Positions 9,495 through 18,309 of a stretch of 64,000 nucleotides of DNA are shown here, one piece after another. The stretch spans positions 217,332-281,331 of the forward strand of contig NZ_JACJSA010000010.1 of NCBI RefSeq assembly GCF_014697545.1, read 5' to 3'. The notes below the pieces were generated by a model. That model was given only the letters and a program-made list of their open reading frames with translations, had not been told where the DNA came from and made no database searches. Position 1 is the stretch's first letter, and each line of letters begins with the position of its first letter. The position numbers and the translations under genes are program-made. The DNA is from Oscillatoria sp. FACHB-1407. Its GTDB lineage: Bacteria; Cyanobacteriota; Cyanobacteriia; Elainellales; Elainellaceae.

Positions 9495-10088
9495 GTGAAT
9501 AATATCTTCAGCAAGTTACGAGATTTTGTAGGGTTAAATGACCCTTCAGAATATGAATATGAGTATGAAGAAGTGGACGGGCAAGAATATCAAAACCTTT
9601 ATCAGGAAGAGCATACTCAGCCCGTGCAAGAAGAAGAACCTCGTCGTCGCCGAATGCGGGAACGAGTCCTTACAACCGAATCAGGAGTTACTATGAACAG
9701 TGGTATGAGCAATGTCATTGGTATGCCTGGAGCAATCAATGGCATGTCTGAAGTGGTCGTGATGGAACCCCGCACCTTTGAGGAAATGCCTCAAGCTATT
9801 CGGGCATTGCGCGAGCGTAAGTCCGTTGTTTTGAATCTGACCATTATGGACCCTGATCAGGCGCAACGAGCTGTTGACTTTGTTGCAGGGGGCACCTACG
9901 CGATCGATGGTCATCAAGAAAGAATTGGGGAAAGCATCTTCTTATTTACACCTAACTGTGTTCAAGTCAGCACTCAACTGGGCGCGATGAATGAAGTGCC
10001 AATGCAGCAACAACCTCCAGCGGCGCGTCCTTCTCGACCCATGGCTCCGACCCCCGCATGGACAGGTGATCAGGCTCGGATGGCTTAA
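9495..10088 (+). CDS. sepF: SepF (Cdv2), FtsZ-ring anchoring division protein
   Basis: SepF binds FtsZ and tethers the division ring to the membrane. The 197 residues show a short N-terminal amphipathic segment ([12 protein letters not shown]), an acidic Tyr/Glu stretch ([11 protein letters not shown]), then the conserved DUF552 core from about residue 90, with [20 protein letters not shown] and [11 protein letters not shown]. The start is GTG at 9495. The upstream ATG pair at 9478/9481 runs into TGA within six codons, and GGAG sits just before the GTG. It precedes proC, an arrangement seen in several bacterial phyla. Confidence 0.95.
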   Translation: MNNIFSKLRDFVGLNDPSEYEYEYEEVDGQEYQNLYQEEHTQPVQEEEPRRRRMRERVLTTESGVTMNSGMSNVIGMPGAINGMSEVVVMEPRTFEEMPQAIRALRERKSVVLNLTIMDPDQAQRAVDFVAGGTYAIDGHQERIGESIFLFTPNCVQVSTQLGAMNEVPMQQQPPAARPSRPMAPTPAWTGDQARMA

Positions 10089-10214
10089 GTTTGCCATTCC
10101 AGTCACTTTAACGTTTGCATTGACGAGCATTGAGTCTCGTTCCCTGTTGATCAATCGGTCTAGTAACAGATTCAGGTTGCATTTGTAGTATTTCCTGAGG
10201 AGACGGCAATTCTG

Positions 10215-11015
10215 TTGTCAACAAAATTTGGTGTAATTGGTGGCGGGGTAATGGGAGAAGCTCTCTTATCCCGCCTCGTCGCGCAACAAATTTATGCACC
10301 GGGCGAGGTGCTCGTGAGCGACCCACAGGCACAACGACGGAACTGGTTGGCGCAACAGTACGGGGTGCAGGTTACAGACGATAATCACGCGATCGCATCA
10401 ACCGCAGAGGTAGTGCTGCTGGCGATCAAACCACAGGTGTTTGATGCGGTGGTTTCTGGGCTAACTCCATCCAACCCAGGGCAACTGGTGGTGTCTATTC
10501 TGGCAGGAGTACCCCTCAGTAAGCTAGAGGCGGCTTTTCCGGGGCAACCTGTGATTCGAGCGATGCCCAATACCCCAGCCACTATAGGGGCAGGAATGAC
10601 CGCGATCGCCCCAGGTCAACACGTTACCGCAGACCACATTAAGACAGCAGAAACGCTCTTTCAAGCCGTGGGAGACGTGGCGCAGGTGCCGGAGTCTTTG
10701 ATGGATGCGGTGACAGGGTTATCGGGTTCGGGACCCGCCTATGTCGCGATCTTGATTGAGGCACTGGCAGATGGTGGCGTGGCAGCAGGTCTACCCAGGG
10801 CGATCGCCCTGCAACTGGCAATTCAGACGGTGCGGGGCACAGCGGAACTCGTTCAGCAATCCGACCTACACCCAGCCGTCTTAAAAGATCGGGTTACGAG
10901 TCCAGGGGGCACGACTATTGCAGGGGTCACGCAACTGGAAGAACATGGCTTTCGGGCAGGGTTGATTGCAGCGGTGAAAGCAGCAGCGCAACGCTCAAAG
11001 GAATTAGGGAGTTAA
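10215..11015 (+). CDS. proC: Pyrroline-5-carboxylate reductase
   Basis: It reduces pyrroline-5-carboxylate to proline with NAD(P)H in the cytosol. The 266 residues begin with the dinucleotide-binding GVIGGGVMGEAL, and the C-terminal LSGSGPAY and SPGGTT motifs of the family are present. The apparent start is TTG at 10215 with GAGGAGA about ten bases upstream. No ATG fits before the Rossmann motif. It is 126 bases after sepF on the same strand. The link to sepF and pipY is positional. Confidence 0.95.
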   Translation: MSTKFGVIGGGVMGEALLSRLVAQQIYAPGEVLVSDPQAQRRNWLAQQYGVQVTDDNHAIASTAEVVLLAIKPQVFDAVVSGLTPSNPGQLVVSILAGVPLSKLEAAFPGQPVIRAMPNTPATIGAGMTAIAPGQHVTADHIKTAETLFQAVGDVAQVPESLMDAVTGLSGSGPAYVAILIEALADGGVAAGLPRAIALQLAIQTVRGTAELVQQSDLHPAVLKDRVTSPGGTTIAGVTQLEEHGFRAGLIAAVKAAAQRSKELGS

Positions 11016-11106
11016 TTTAATTTACTGGCTATTTAAGCTAGAAGTGACTGATGGCATAGTTAAACCATTGGAAGTGATAGAAATCGTCATCGGATTATGA
11101 ATTAAA

Positions 11107-11205
11107 TACAGCTTTGGTCAGAAAGCTTAAGACAAAGGCAATGGCTCAAACCCCGATGCTGGGAAAGCTTCCTGACTCGCCCCATCGAATGTGACTACGG
11201 CTATA
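11107..11205 (-). repeat. Dispersed repeat, inverted copy 2 of the 2889-3001 element
   Basis: Read on the minus strand this begins TATAGCCGTAGTCACATTCGATGGGGCGAG and follows the order of copy 1 over about 100 bases with a few differences. The two copies lie 8 kb apart in opposite orientation. Confidence 0.75.
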
Positions 11206-11219
11206 AAATGCGGTTTTTG

Positions 11220-11345
11220 TGGAGGGGTTTGAATGCCAAACCTGTACAACACGGAATTTGCCCATGTTATTTATAGCTACCGCCACTTCATCTAGGGCAG
11301 AGTGGGTGTGGGGGCTGCGCCCCCAGCCAGGGAGCCAACCTCAGC
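11220..11345. repeat. Palindromic and MITE-like repeats before 11408
   Basis: At 11220-11250 a GGGTTTGAATGCCAAACC hairpin resembles 3047-3075. From 11269, TATAGCTACCGCCACTTCATCTAGGGCAGAG leads into GGGGGCTGCGCCCCCAGCCAGGG. That unit recurs at 36985-37087 and, in part, at 19452-19535 and 33975-34025. Confidence 0.65.
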
Positions 11346-11407
11346 AACCGTTCTGGTGAGTGACTGTAACTATCAAAACAGTGCGATCGCTTCCTCTGGA
11401 GAATGAG

Positions 11408-11704
11408 ATGGATGTACCTCAGCTATTGGTGCAAGTCGTGATTGCCATTATTTGCGCCGGGATCGCTAGTATTTTGGTGCCGCGCCGCATTCCTGGTCAG
11501 TTGACTGGATTGATTTTAATCGGATTAGCCGGAGTCTGGTTTGGTGAATGGGCGTACGGGTTGCTGCGCCGACAGTATGGGCTAGATCACCCGGTGTTGC
11601 GCTTGAGTTTTGAGGGCGTGTTGATTGTGCCCGCGATCGTGGGGTCAGTCGTGGTTCTTTACCTGGTGACAACATTTCTGAAGTGGGGCAAGTATGGCGA
11701 TTAG
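11408..11704 (+). CDS. Small membrane protein, GlsB/YeaQ/YmgE-like
   Basis: A 98-residue protein with three hydrophobic stretches. The pattern of a small residue-rich segment followed by VPRRIPGQLTGLILIGLAGVW resembles the transglycosylase-associated (GlsB/YmgE) family of unknown function. The frame is open from 11360, but the ATG at 11408 begins just before the first membrane segment. It converges with the M28 peptidase, with a hairpin at 11713-11740 between them. Function is unknown. Confidence 0.72.
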   Translation: MDVPQLLVQVVIAIICAGIASILVPRRIPGQLTGLILIGLAGVWFGEWAYGLLRRQYGLDHPVLRLSFEGVLIVPAIVGSVVVLYLVTTFLKWGKYGD

Positions 11705-11712
11705 CAGCATGT

Positions 11713-11740
11713 GTGGAGACGGGATTAACCGGGTCTCTAC
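11713..11740. terminator. Hairpin between convergent genes
   Basis: GTGGAGAC and GTCTCTAC pair around GGGATTAACCGG. It belongs to the GACGC-GATTAATC-GCGTC palindrome family also found at 13526, 17360 and 34264. It lies between two convergent genes, so a bidirectional terminator role is plausible. Confidence 0.5.
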
Positions 11741-11754
11741 CCATTCCTAAGCCT

Positions 11755-12612
11755 CTATAGCGATCGCAGTCCATGGGCTAATCCCTCACAAATACCCACT
11801 ATAAAGTCGAGGTCGAGGGTTTCCAGGCGATCGCTGCTTTTGTGATAGTGAGGGTTTCGCATAAAGGCAGTATCCGTCACCATCAACGCTCGATAGCCCT
11901 GATCCCAAAAAGCGGCGTGGTCGCTCTGGCGAGTTTCAGGAACCAGAACCCCTCGCTGTCCAGCGGGTAACCATTCGCAGGGCACCTTTCCCACTCGATG
12001 CAGACTGCGTCGCAGGTGTAGCAAATCGGGAATCGTTGGTAGGTTGCCCACCAGCGCAATAAAGTCGCCGCGATTGGGATAGAAATACCGCAATCCAGTT
12101 GGGTAGCATTGGGAATTGGGAGTGCGATCGCGATAGCCCAACATTTCCAGTGAGAGCATGAGCCGCAACGTTTGCCCCTGTTGCTTTAACTGCATCGCAT
12201 AGGCACGACTGCCAATCAAACCGAGTTCCTCCAAATCAAACGCTACAAGCTGAATCGGGTGGCGGGCTGGCTCCGCTGCAAACAAACGTGCCAGTTCCAG
12301 CAGTGCTGCGACTCCACTGGCATTATCATCGGCTCCGGGGGAGCCAGGAACAGCATCGTAATGTGCGCCGATGAGAATCAGGGGTAGCGATCGCCTGCTC
12401 TGATGCGCTTGTCCTGGCAGGTTCAAAACCCAATTGCGATGCACGCGCCCTGCCCGTGTAAACTCATGCGTTGTTACCTCGCCCCACTGCTCAAATTGTT
12501 GCTGAATATAGCTCTGCACGTAAAAGTGCCCTTCCGTTGCCAGATAGGGGTCGCGATCGCGCACCAGATGCGTCAGGTGAGTGTGCAGATTGTCTCGCAG
12601 AGCCATAAGCAT
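11755..12612 (-). CDS. M28 family zinc aminopeptidase-like protein
   Basis: The 285-residue protein carries the M28 metal-ligand motifs in order: GAHYDAVPGSPGADDNASG (His and Asp ligands) near residue 83, FDLEELGLIGS (Glu base and ligand), SDHAAFWDQG, and HYHKSSD near the C-terminus. Such enzymes remove amino acids from peptides or cleave similar bonds; glutaminyl cyclases share the fold. No signal peptide is seen, so it is probably cytosolic. Two in-frame ATGs (12612 and 12606) are almost equivalent starts. It is a single gene, with repeat-rich spacer upstream. Confidence 0.88.
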   Translation of the reverse strand: MLMALRDNLHTHLTHLVRDRDPYLATEGHFYVQSYIQQQFEQWGEVTTHEFTRAGRVHRNWVLNLPGQAHQSRRSLPLILIGAHYDAVPGSPGADDNASGVAALLELARLFAAEPARHPIQLVAFDLEELGLIGSRAYAMQLKQQGQTLRLMLSLEMLGYRDRTPNSQCYPTGLRYFYPNRGDFIALVGNLPTIPDLLHLRRSLHRVGKVPCEWLPAGQRGVLVPETRQSDHAAFWDQGYRALMVTDTAFMRNPHYHKSSDRLETLDLDFIVGICEGLAHGLRSL

Positions 12613-12920
12613 TTGGATTGTGATTTTAGATTTTGGATTTTATACCGATTTAATGTTTGATTGTGGCAGATCACGGGGTAGGGGCGTTTCGCGAAACGTC
12701 CTTACGGAATCATGTGCAGCGAAGCCAATTCAAATTGGTATTAGATTTTGGATTGTGGATTTTGGATTTTAGGGTTTTAGAGTTTGGATTGTGGATTGCA
12801 CAATGGGATCAGAAATAGGAGCGTTGTATGAAATATCCCTGCTGAATTTGCTGCCTGATTTGGGCATCTGGATAAGACACTTTTCAGCCAAAATCTAAAA
12901 TCGTAAATCCAAAATTCTAT
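12613..12920. repeat. GATTTTG/GATTTTA heptanucleotide repeats and a palindrome
   Basis: Seven-base units GATTTTA, GATTTTG and GGATTGT fill 12615-12645 and 12742-12800, with a minus-strand patch (CCAAAATC) at 12890-12915. Between them, 12678-12705 is a GTAGGGGCGTTTCGCGAAACG-type palindrome. This spacer separates the divergent M28 and cpcT genes, so any promoters for them lie inside it. Confidence 0.7.
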
Positions 12921-13511
12921 ATGGCTGATTCCCCACTGCTGATTACCCTGGCACAATGGCTCGCCGGAGAGTTTGACAATCAACTCCAGGCGCGAGAGCG
13001 ACCCGTCTGGTTTGTGCATCTGAGAATGTGGCAACGTCCCCTAGCGCAACGCATCCAAGGGAAGCTGGCTTTGTTTGCCGAACAAGCCAATGTCCTCTCC
13101 CTCGATCGCCCCTATCGGCAGCGAGTGCTGACATTGCAAGAGACATCCGACGGTCTACAAGGGCAATATTGGGCACTCAAAGAACCGGGTCGCTTTCAAG
13201 GAGCCGGAGCTAATGTAGACCTGCTCAAACAGTTAAGTCATGAAGATTTGGAGAGCCTACCCGGATGTGTACTGAGGGTTCGGCAAGAGGGTCATCGCTT
13301 TGCAGCCCAACCTCCCGCCGATGCGCGTTGCTACTTTCAATATGAAGGACAAACTCGGCAAGTGGTTTTGGGGTTTCAGGTCAGTGCTGAGCAGTTTTGG
13401 AGCTATGACAAGGGAGTTGATCCAGAGACAGGGCAGGGACTCTGGGGAGCCTTGATAGGACCGTATGAGTATCACAAATGTCAGAGTTTTGCAGCGGAAT
13501 TGCCGATTTAG
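12921..13511 (+). CDS. cpcT: CpcT/CpeT-type chromophore lyase
   Basis: T-type lyases attach phycocyanobilin (or a related bilin) to the second cysteine of the phycocyanin or phycoerythrocyanin beta subunit during phycobilisome assembly. The 196-residue length and LAQWLAGEFDNQLQA at the start, PVWFVHLRMWQRPL, the PYRQRV segment and the C-terminal GLWGALIGPYEYHK fit CpcT. Position alone cannot separate CpcT from CpeT, but no phycoerythrin genes are near. It faces the REC-kinase gene, with a hairpin at 13526-13555 in between. Confidence 0.9.
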   Translation: MADSPLLITLAQWLAGEFDNQLQARERPVWFVHLRMWQRPLAQRIQGKLALFAEQANVLSLDRPYRQRVLTLQETSDGLQGQYWALKEPGRFQGAGANVDLLKQLSHEDLESLPGCVLRVRQEGHRFAAQPPADARCYFQYEGQTRQVVLGFQVSAEQFWSYDKGVDPETGQGLWGALIGPYEYHKCQSFAAELPI

Positions 13512-13525
13512 ACAACGATATTGAG

Positions 13526-13555
13526 TGGCAGAGGTGACTAATCGCGTCTCTGCCA
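13526..13555. terminator. Hairpin between cpcT and the REC-kinase gene
   Basis: TGGCAGAG and CTCTGCCA form an 8-bp stem around GTGACTAATCGCGT, with extra GAC/GCG-type pairing inside. It sits between convergent stop codons and belongs to the AATCGCGTCTC palindrome family. Confidence 0.6.
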
Positions 13556-13589
13556 TCAAAATCGTCATTAGCCATTGAACCGCCCCCTA

Positions 13590-14750
13590 TTATCGGGGTT
13601 GTTGCATGGGCAATTGCACAACGAAGATGCTGCCGTTACCGACTTCGGATTGAATGTTGATCTTGCCGTGGTGTGCTTTGACGATTTGGCTCGACAGGTG
13701 CAAGCCTAAACCACTGCCCGATCGCTTGTGGTTGCCATGCCGGAATGGCTCAAATAGGAAGGATCGATATTCTGGGGCAACACCGGGACCAGAATCCTGG
13801 ACTTCAATTTTGACCCATTGAGAGCCGTTGTTGGAAGCATTGCTAGTTGGGGCAGATGTCGTGCCAAGCCGGACTTCGACAAAGCCAGTATCGGTAAACT
13901 TAATGGCGTTGCCCACCAGATTCATAAACACGCGCCGCAACTCTAAGCGATCGCCCATGATCTCAACTTCTCCAACGGTATTGAGATTGCTGCGGAGTTC
14001 TAACCCCTTGTCGATCGCCAGAGGTGTCAGAGATTGCAGGACTTCCAGCAATAGCTCTTGCATATTGATCGGGGTAAACGCCAGCGTCTTTTTCCCGGCT
14101 TCGTAGCAATAGACCTCCAGGAGCGCATTCACCATCTCCAAAAGGTTTTGGTTGCTGCGACTCATGATCACCATGGCTTCGCTCAACTCAGGTGACAGTT
14201 CACCGAGAACCCCCTGCTGAATTAGAGACAACATGCGATCGGCAGCGACAAGGGGAGTCCGCAAATCGTGAGTCAGGCGGGAGACAAAGTCTTCACGTTG
14301 ACGAGCAATCTGGTCGCGCTCATCGACGCTGTGTTTGAGTTTGAGGAGCGATCGCACCCGTGCCAGCAATTCTTCAAATTCAATTGGTTTGCGAATAAAA
14401 TCCTCGGCTCCGGTATCCAACCCCTGGGCAGCTCTAGGCTTGTCGTGCGCTGTGATTAACAGAATTGGAATGAACGGTAGATTTTGATTTTCGCGAATCC
14501 GGCGAGTCACCTCAAATCCATCCATCCCAGGCATCATCACGTCTAAAAGCACCAGATCGGGAGGGGATGTTTCAACAAAGGCTAATGCATCTCTGCCGTT
14601 GTCTACAATATCAATTCGATAGCCCTCTTCTTTTAAGATTGCCTGAATTAAATATGAATTATCGGGAGCATCATCCACGACTAGAATGCGATCAGGTCTT
14701 TTTGAAGGGTTTAACGGAAAAGATTGATTTGTAAAACTGAGCGTTTGCAT
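13590..14750 (-). CDS. Response regulator-histidine kinase hybrid (REC-HisKA-HATPase)
   Basis: An N-terminal receiver domain with the phosphoacceptor aspartate in LVLLDVMMPGMDG, the lysine in FIRKPIEF, then a HisKA helix with SRLTHDLRTPL (phosphorylatable His), and a HATPase domain with NLVGNAIKFT (N box), DSGPGV and GSGLGLHL. It has no sensor domain or membrane segment, so it is probably a soluble relay kinase controlled by its own REC domain. The frame is open from a GTG at 14813, which would overlap the divergent gene. I prefer the ATG at 14750 (386 residues). Neither has a good ribosome binding site. Confidence 0.9.
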   Translation of the reverse strand: MQTLSFTNQSFPLNPSKRPDRILVVDDAPDNSYLIQAILKEEGYRIDIVDNGRDALAFVETSPPDLVLLDVMMPGMDGFEVTRRIRENQNLPFIPILLITAHDKPRAAQGLDTGAEDFIRKPIEFEELLARVRSLLKLKHSVDERDQIARQREDFVSRLTHDLRTPLVAADRMLSLIQQGVLGELSPELSEAMVIMSRSNQNLLEMVNALLEVYCYEAGKKTLAFTPINMQELLLEVLQSLTPLAIDKGLELRSNLNTVGEVEIMGDRLELRRVFMNLVGNAIKFTDTGFVEVRLGTTSAPTSNASNNGSQWVKIEVQDSGPGVAPEYRSFLFEPFRHGNHKRSGSGLGLHLSSQIVKAHHGKINIQSEVGNGSIFVVQLPMQQPR

Positions 14751-14873
14751 AAATAATGGGAGGTTTTTAAGGAGCTTTTTTGTAAGAGCAGGATTTGAAA
14801 GCGATTGTCTCACTCTAGAGACGTTTTATACCTCAACCAAATGAGAGATTTTCACGCAGGGCGCAACAGAGGA

Positions 14874-15941
14874 ATGAACTGGATTAAAACTGCCCCTCGA
14901 TGGTTAGTGTGGGGATTGGCTTTCCCTATCTTGGTTCTGAATGGCTGGCTGATGCTGCTAGTGATGGACTATTTTCGATCGCCTGTCACCATTTTTATCA
15001 GTGCCACTATTCTCTCCTTTATTCTCGACTACCCGGTGCGTTGGCTACAACGTCGGCGTGTACCCCGCTTGCAAGCCGTTTTTTGGGTTGTGTTGTTGGT
15101 GCTGTCGATTGTGTTTATTCTGGCAATTACGATTGTGCCGATTGTGATCGAGCAGTTGGATGAGCTGATTAACCGCCTGCCTAGCTGGTTAGAAACTGGA
15201 AGCCAACGGCTAGAAGCGATGCAAAGCTGGGCGATCGCCCGTCGTTTGCCTGTGGATCTGAGTTGGGTGATGCTGCGGTTGCAGGATGAACTGTCAAATC
15301 AGCTGCAAGTCTTTAGTAGTCGCATTCTAACCTTTGGGTTGGGTCTGTTGGGAAGTGCCTTTGAGCTAACCCTGACCATGGTGGTGACATTTTACCTGTT
15401 GCTGTATGGCGATCGCTTCTGGCAAGGTTGGTTTCAATGGTTGCCGCCTCCCTTTAACGTCAGACTACGCCGTTCCCTGCGCTTACATTTCCATAACTAC
15501 TTCATCGGTCAGGCAACGCTAGCTTCATTAATGGCAATCTTTATTACTGTTGCCTTTTTAGTGCTTCAGGTGCCCTTTGGGCTGTTGTTTGGGTTGGCGA
15601 TCGGCGTGATGACTCTGTTGCCCTTTGGGGCGGTGTTTAGTATCTGGATCATCAGTTTTTTGATTGGGTTAAACAGTCTATGGCTGGGTGTGAAGGTGCT
15701 GTTTGTCGCATTACTGATCGATCAGAGTATCGAAAGTGGTATCGCTCCTCGCTTGTTGGGGCGGTTTACCGGGCTAAACCCAGTTTGGGTTCTGATTGCC
15801 CTGCTCCTGGGAGTCAGAATCGGCGGTCTATTGGGCTTATTGATTGCTGTCCCCACTGCCAGCTTTATTAAAAGCATCATTGATATGCTAAAAATCTCAG
15901 CCTCTGAGTCCACCGTTGAAGACATCGAACTTGCTCCTTAA
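14874..15941 (+). CDS. AI-2E family transporter (first copy)
   Basis: A multi-spanning membrane protein of 355 residues from the ATG at 14874. Two N-terminal membrane segments, a central soluble region (EQLDELINRLPSWLETG) and a C-terminal bundle with PFGAVFSIW and NPVWVLIALLLGVRIGGLLGLLIA are the AI-2E/YhhT/PerM layout. Members export or conduct small molecules or ions; substrate here is unknown. The frame extends upstream to a TTG at 14805, but that would overlap the divergent kinase gene and adds no conserved sequence. A second member lies at 55.4-56.5 kb. The aldehyde dehydrogenase starts 14 bases after its stop. Confidence 0.9.
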   Translation: MNWIKTAPRWLVWGLAFPILVLNGWLMLLVMDYFRSPVTIFISATILSFILDYPVRWLQRRRVPRLQAVFWVVLLVLSIVFILAITIVPIVIEQLDELINRLPSWLETGSQRLEAMQSWAIARRLPVDLSWVMLRLQDELSNQLQVFSSRILTFGLGLLGSAFELTLTMVVTFYLLLYGDRFWQGWFQWLPPPFNVRLRRSLRLHFHNYFIGQATLASLMAIFITVAFLVLQVPFGLLFGLAIGVMTLLPFGAVFSIWIISFLIGLNSLWLGVKVLFVALLIDQSIESGIAPRLLGRFTGLNPVWVLIALLLGVRIGGLLGLLIAVPTASFIKSIIDMLKISASESTVEDIELAP

Positions 15942-15955
15942 ATTCTCCTCTTCCT

Positions 15956-17350
15956 ATGATTCAATCTGTCTCTCCGTCCGTTAGCGATCGCCTACCCACG
16001 CTCATCCAGAGCCAGCGACAGTTCTTTGCAACTGGGGCAACCAAAGACGTTGAGTTTCGGATTGCCCAACTCAAAGCCCTGCGACAGGCGATTCAAGCCC
16101 ATAAAGATGCCATTTTGGAGGCACTCAAAGCGGATCTGCACAAGTCCGTGTTTGAGGCGTATGCTGCCGAGATTGGGGTGATTCGAGATATCGATCATGC
16201 GTTGAAACACATTCGCGCCTGGGTGAAGCCAAAGTCAGTGCCCGTGGGGTTGATGCAAGCACCGGGTCGTGCCCGCATTCAGGCAGAACCCCTGGGGTCG
16301 GTGTTGATCATTGGTCCCTGGAACTACCCGATTCAACTCATGATTTCGCCATTGGTGGGGGCGATCGCCGCTGGTAACTGTGTCGTGTTAAAGCCCTCAG
16401 AACTGGCACCCCGCAGTTCTGAAGTCATCGCTGATATCATTCGCAAAACCTTTGAACCACACTACATTGCCGTTGTGGAAGGTGGCATCGAAACCAGTCA
16501 GGCTGTTTTAGCACAGAAATTTGATCACATCTTTTTCACCGGGGGTACGGCGATCGGCAAAATCGTCATGGCAGCCGCCGCCCAAACCCTCACCCCCGTT
16601 ACCCTCGAACTGGGCGGCAAAAGCCCCTGCATTGTCGATGCCGACATTGATGTGGAGATGACGGCTCGACGCATTGCCTGGGGCAAATTTATGAACGCTG
16701 GGCAATCCTGCATTGCTCCCGACTATCTGCTCGTGCAGCGGCGGATCAAACCTCTCCTGCTACAGGCGATCGAAGCCGCGATTTACGAGTTTTATGGCGA
16801 TGATCCGGCTCAAACCGAAGACTACGGCAGAATTATCAGCGACAGACACACGCAGCGATTGACATCCCTGCTGTCCAGCGGACGCATTCTATTGGGCGGA
16901 CAAACGAACCTGGGCGATCGCTACATTGCCCCCACCGTGATGGATCAGGTGCCCCCCGATAGCCCAATCATGCAGGATGAGATTTTTGGTCCCATTCTGC
17001 CTGTGCTGGAGTATGACGAGTTAGAAGAGGCGATCGCTTTCGTCAACGACCGACCCAAGCCTTTGGCTCTCTACATCTTCTCTAGAAACAAAGACATTCA
17101 GCAACGGGTGCTCAACGCCACATCATCGGGGGGAGCCTGCGTCAACGATACTTTCCTGCAAGTCGGGGTAGTTGACCTCCCCTTTGGCGGAGTGGGTGAC
17201 AGCGGTATCGGCAGCTACCACGGCAAAGCCAGTTTTGATACCTTCTCTCACTTCAAAAGCATTCTCTACAAACCCTTTTGGCTCGACTTCAAAATGCGCT
17301 ATGCCCCGTACAAGGACAAGATCGAGACACTAAAGAAATTTATTCGATGA
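15956..17350 (+). CDS. Aldehyde dehydrogenase, class 3-like
   Basis: An NAD(P)-dependent enzyme that oxidises aldehydes to acids. The 464-residue protein has GPWNYPIQL near residue 120, the general base E218 in TLELGGKSPC, the catalytic cysteine C252 in NAGQSCIAPDY, and the class 3 C-terminus with FGGVGDSGIGSYHGK. Cyanobacterial relatives act on fatty or apocarotenal aldehydes; the substrate here is not determined. It follows the AI-2E gene closely, suggesting one transcript, and ends before a strong 20-bp hairpin at 17360-17407. Confidence 0.93.
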   Translation: MIQSVSPSVSDRLPTLIQSQRQFFATGATKDVEFRIAQLKALRQAIQAHKDAILEALKADLHKSVFEAYAAEIGVIRDIDHALKHIRAWVKPKSVPVGLMQAPGRARIQAEPLGSVLIIGPWNYPIQLMISPLVGAIAAGNCVVLKPSELAPRSSEVIADIIRKTFEPHYIAVVEGGIETSQAVLAQKFDHIFFTGGTAIGKIVMAAAAQTLTPVTLELGGKSPCIVDADIDVEMTARRIAWGKFMNAGQSCIAPDYLLVQRRIKPLLLQAIEAAIYEFYGDDPAQTEDYGRIISDRHTQRLTSLLSSGRILLGGQTNLGDRYIAPTVMDQVPPDSPIMQDEIFGPILPVLEYDELEEAIAFVNDRPKPLALYIFSRNKDIQQRVLNATSSGGACVNDTFLQVGVVDLPFGGVGDSGIGSYHGKASFDTFSHFKSILYKPFWLDFKMRYAPYKDKIETLKKFIR

Positions 17351-17359
17351 ATTATTAAA

Positions 17360-17407
17360 GTGAAGTAGAGAAGAGACGCAATTAATCGCGTCTCTTCTCT
17401 ACTTCAC
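17360..17407. terminator. Strong bidirectional hairpin terminator
   Basis: A perfect 20-bp stem (5' arm 17360-17379, 3' arm 17388-17407) with the 8-base loop AATTAATC lies between the convergent stops at 17350 and 17418. The core GAGACGC-AATTAATC-GCGTCTC is the dispersed palindrome seen in other spacers. Confidence 0.8.
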
Positions 17408-17417
17408 CCTTCAACCC

Positions 17418-18011
17418 CTATCGGCTATACCGCTCCTCTGCCCAGGGTTCACCCCGGTGATGATAGCCATTGCGCTCCCAAAACCCTAACTCTGTATGGT
17501 CGAGAAACTCTAACCCATTAATCCACTTGGCACTCTTCCAGGCATAGAGGTGGGGCACCACAAGACGCATGGGTCCACCATGCTCGATAGGCAACGGCTC
17601 ACCAAACAGGGTATGGGCAAAAAAGTTTTCTTCTCGCAAAAAGTCATCTATCGCGATGTTCGTGGTGTACCCCCCGTAGCAGTGCTCCATGATGTGAACA
17701 GCCTTGGGGTCAACATCGATGTACTTCATGAAGTCGGTTACTTTTACACCTGTCCACTGGACATCGAGTTTTGACCAGGTTGTGACACAGTGAAAATCAG
17801 CCGTGAAGTTACTCTGCGGCATCGCCATAAAATCTGACCAGCTAAAGGTCTTGTTCTGAGCAAGCCCCCACACTTTAAACTGCCAGTTTTCGGTACTAAC
17901 CGTTGGGGTTTGCCCATAGGTCAACACGGGAAAGCCTTTGGCGAGGTGTTGTCCTGGGGGAACGCGATTTTGCTCGTCTGCGGTTGGTTTATGAAAGAAT
18001 TTTCCGAGCAT
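17418..18011 (-). CDS. Sulfite oxidase-like molybdopterin oxidoreductase
   Basis: A 197-residue protein with only the molybdopterin-binding domain of the sulfite oxidase family. The FHCVTTWSKLD segment carries the cysteine that ligates molybdenum, HCYGGYTTN follows, and the HGGPMRLVVP and YAWKSAKWINGLEF motifs are conserved. There is no signal peptide or Tat motif, unlike MsrP (YedY), and no heme or dimerisation domain. Substrate is unknown. It converges on the aldehyde dehydrogenase and is transcribed away from a spacer with no obvious regulator. Confidence 0.88.
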   Translation of the reverse strand: MLGKFFHKPTADEQNRVPPGQHLAKGFPVLTYGQTPTVSTENWQFKVWGLAQNKTFSWSDFMAMPQSNFTADFHCVTTWSKLDVQWTGVKVTDFMKYIDVDPKAVHIMEHCYGGYTTNIAIDDFLREENFFAHTLFGEPLPIEHGGPMRLVVPHLYAWKSAKWINGLEFLDHTELGFWERNGYHHRGEPWAEERYSR

Positions 18012-18222
18012 AACGTAAAGGGGTGAGGGATAGAGTTGGCGTAGATATCACAGAGCCATCCGGTTGCTGCGAACTGTCAGCTGTCGCCATCAAGGTTAGA
18101 ACGGGGTGCAGGGATGGAATCCTTGGATGGGAGAAGCTCCACACCCTCTTTCTTCTCTGTTTTGACAGTTGCTCTATCTACTGTGTAGCAGAGATTTGAG
18201 CAACCCAAATTAAATAGGAATT

Positions 18223-18249
18223 AAAAAACAGGACACGAGGTGCCCTGTT
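18223..18249 (-). terminator. Rho-independent terminator of rpmF
   Basis: On the minus strand AACAGGGCAC-CTC-GTGTCCTGTT forms a nearly perfect hairpin directly followed by TTTTAA. It is 60 bases past the rpmF stop, the textbook position. Confidence 0.82.
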
Positions 18250-18309
18250 GGTGGAGTTGATATGACGAGAGGGGTTGGAAATAAAGGATGACAACTGCAT
18301 CCCAAAAAG

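Noticed and set aside
13590..14813. GTG start at 14813 for the REC-kinase gene
   Set aside because: It would overlap the divergent AI-2E frame, has no ribosome binding site, and adds residues before the receiver domain that look unconserved.
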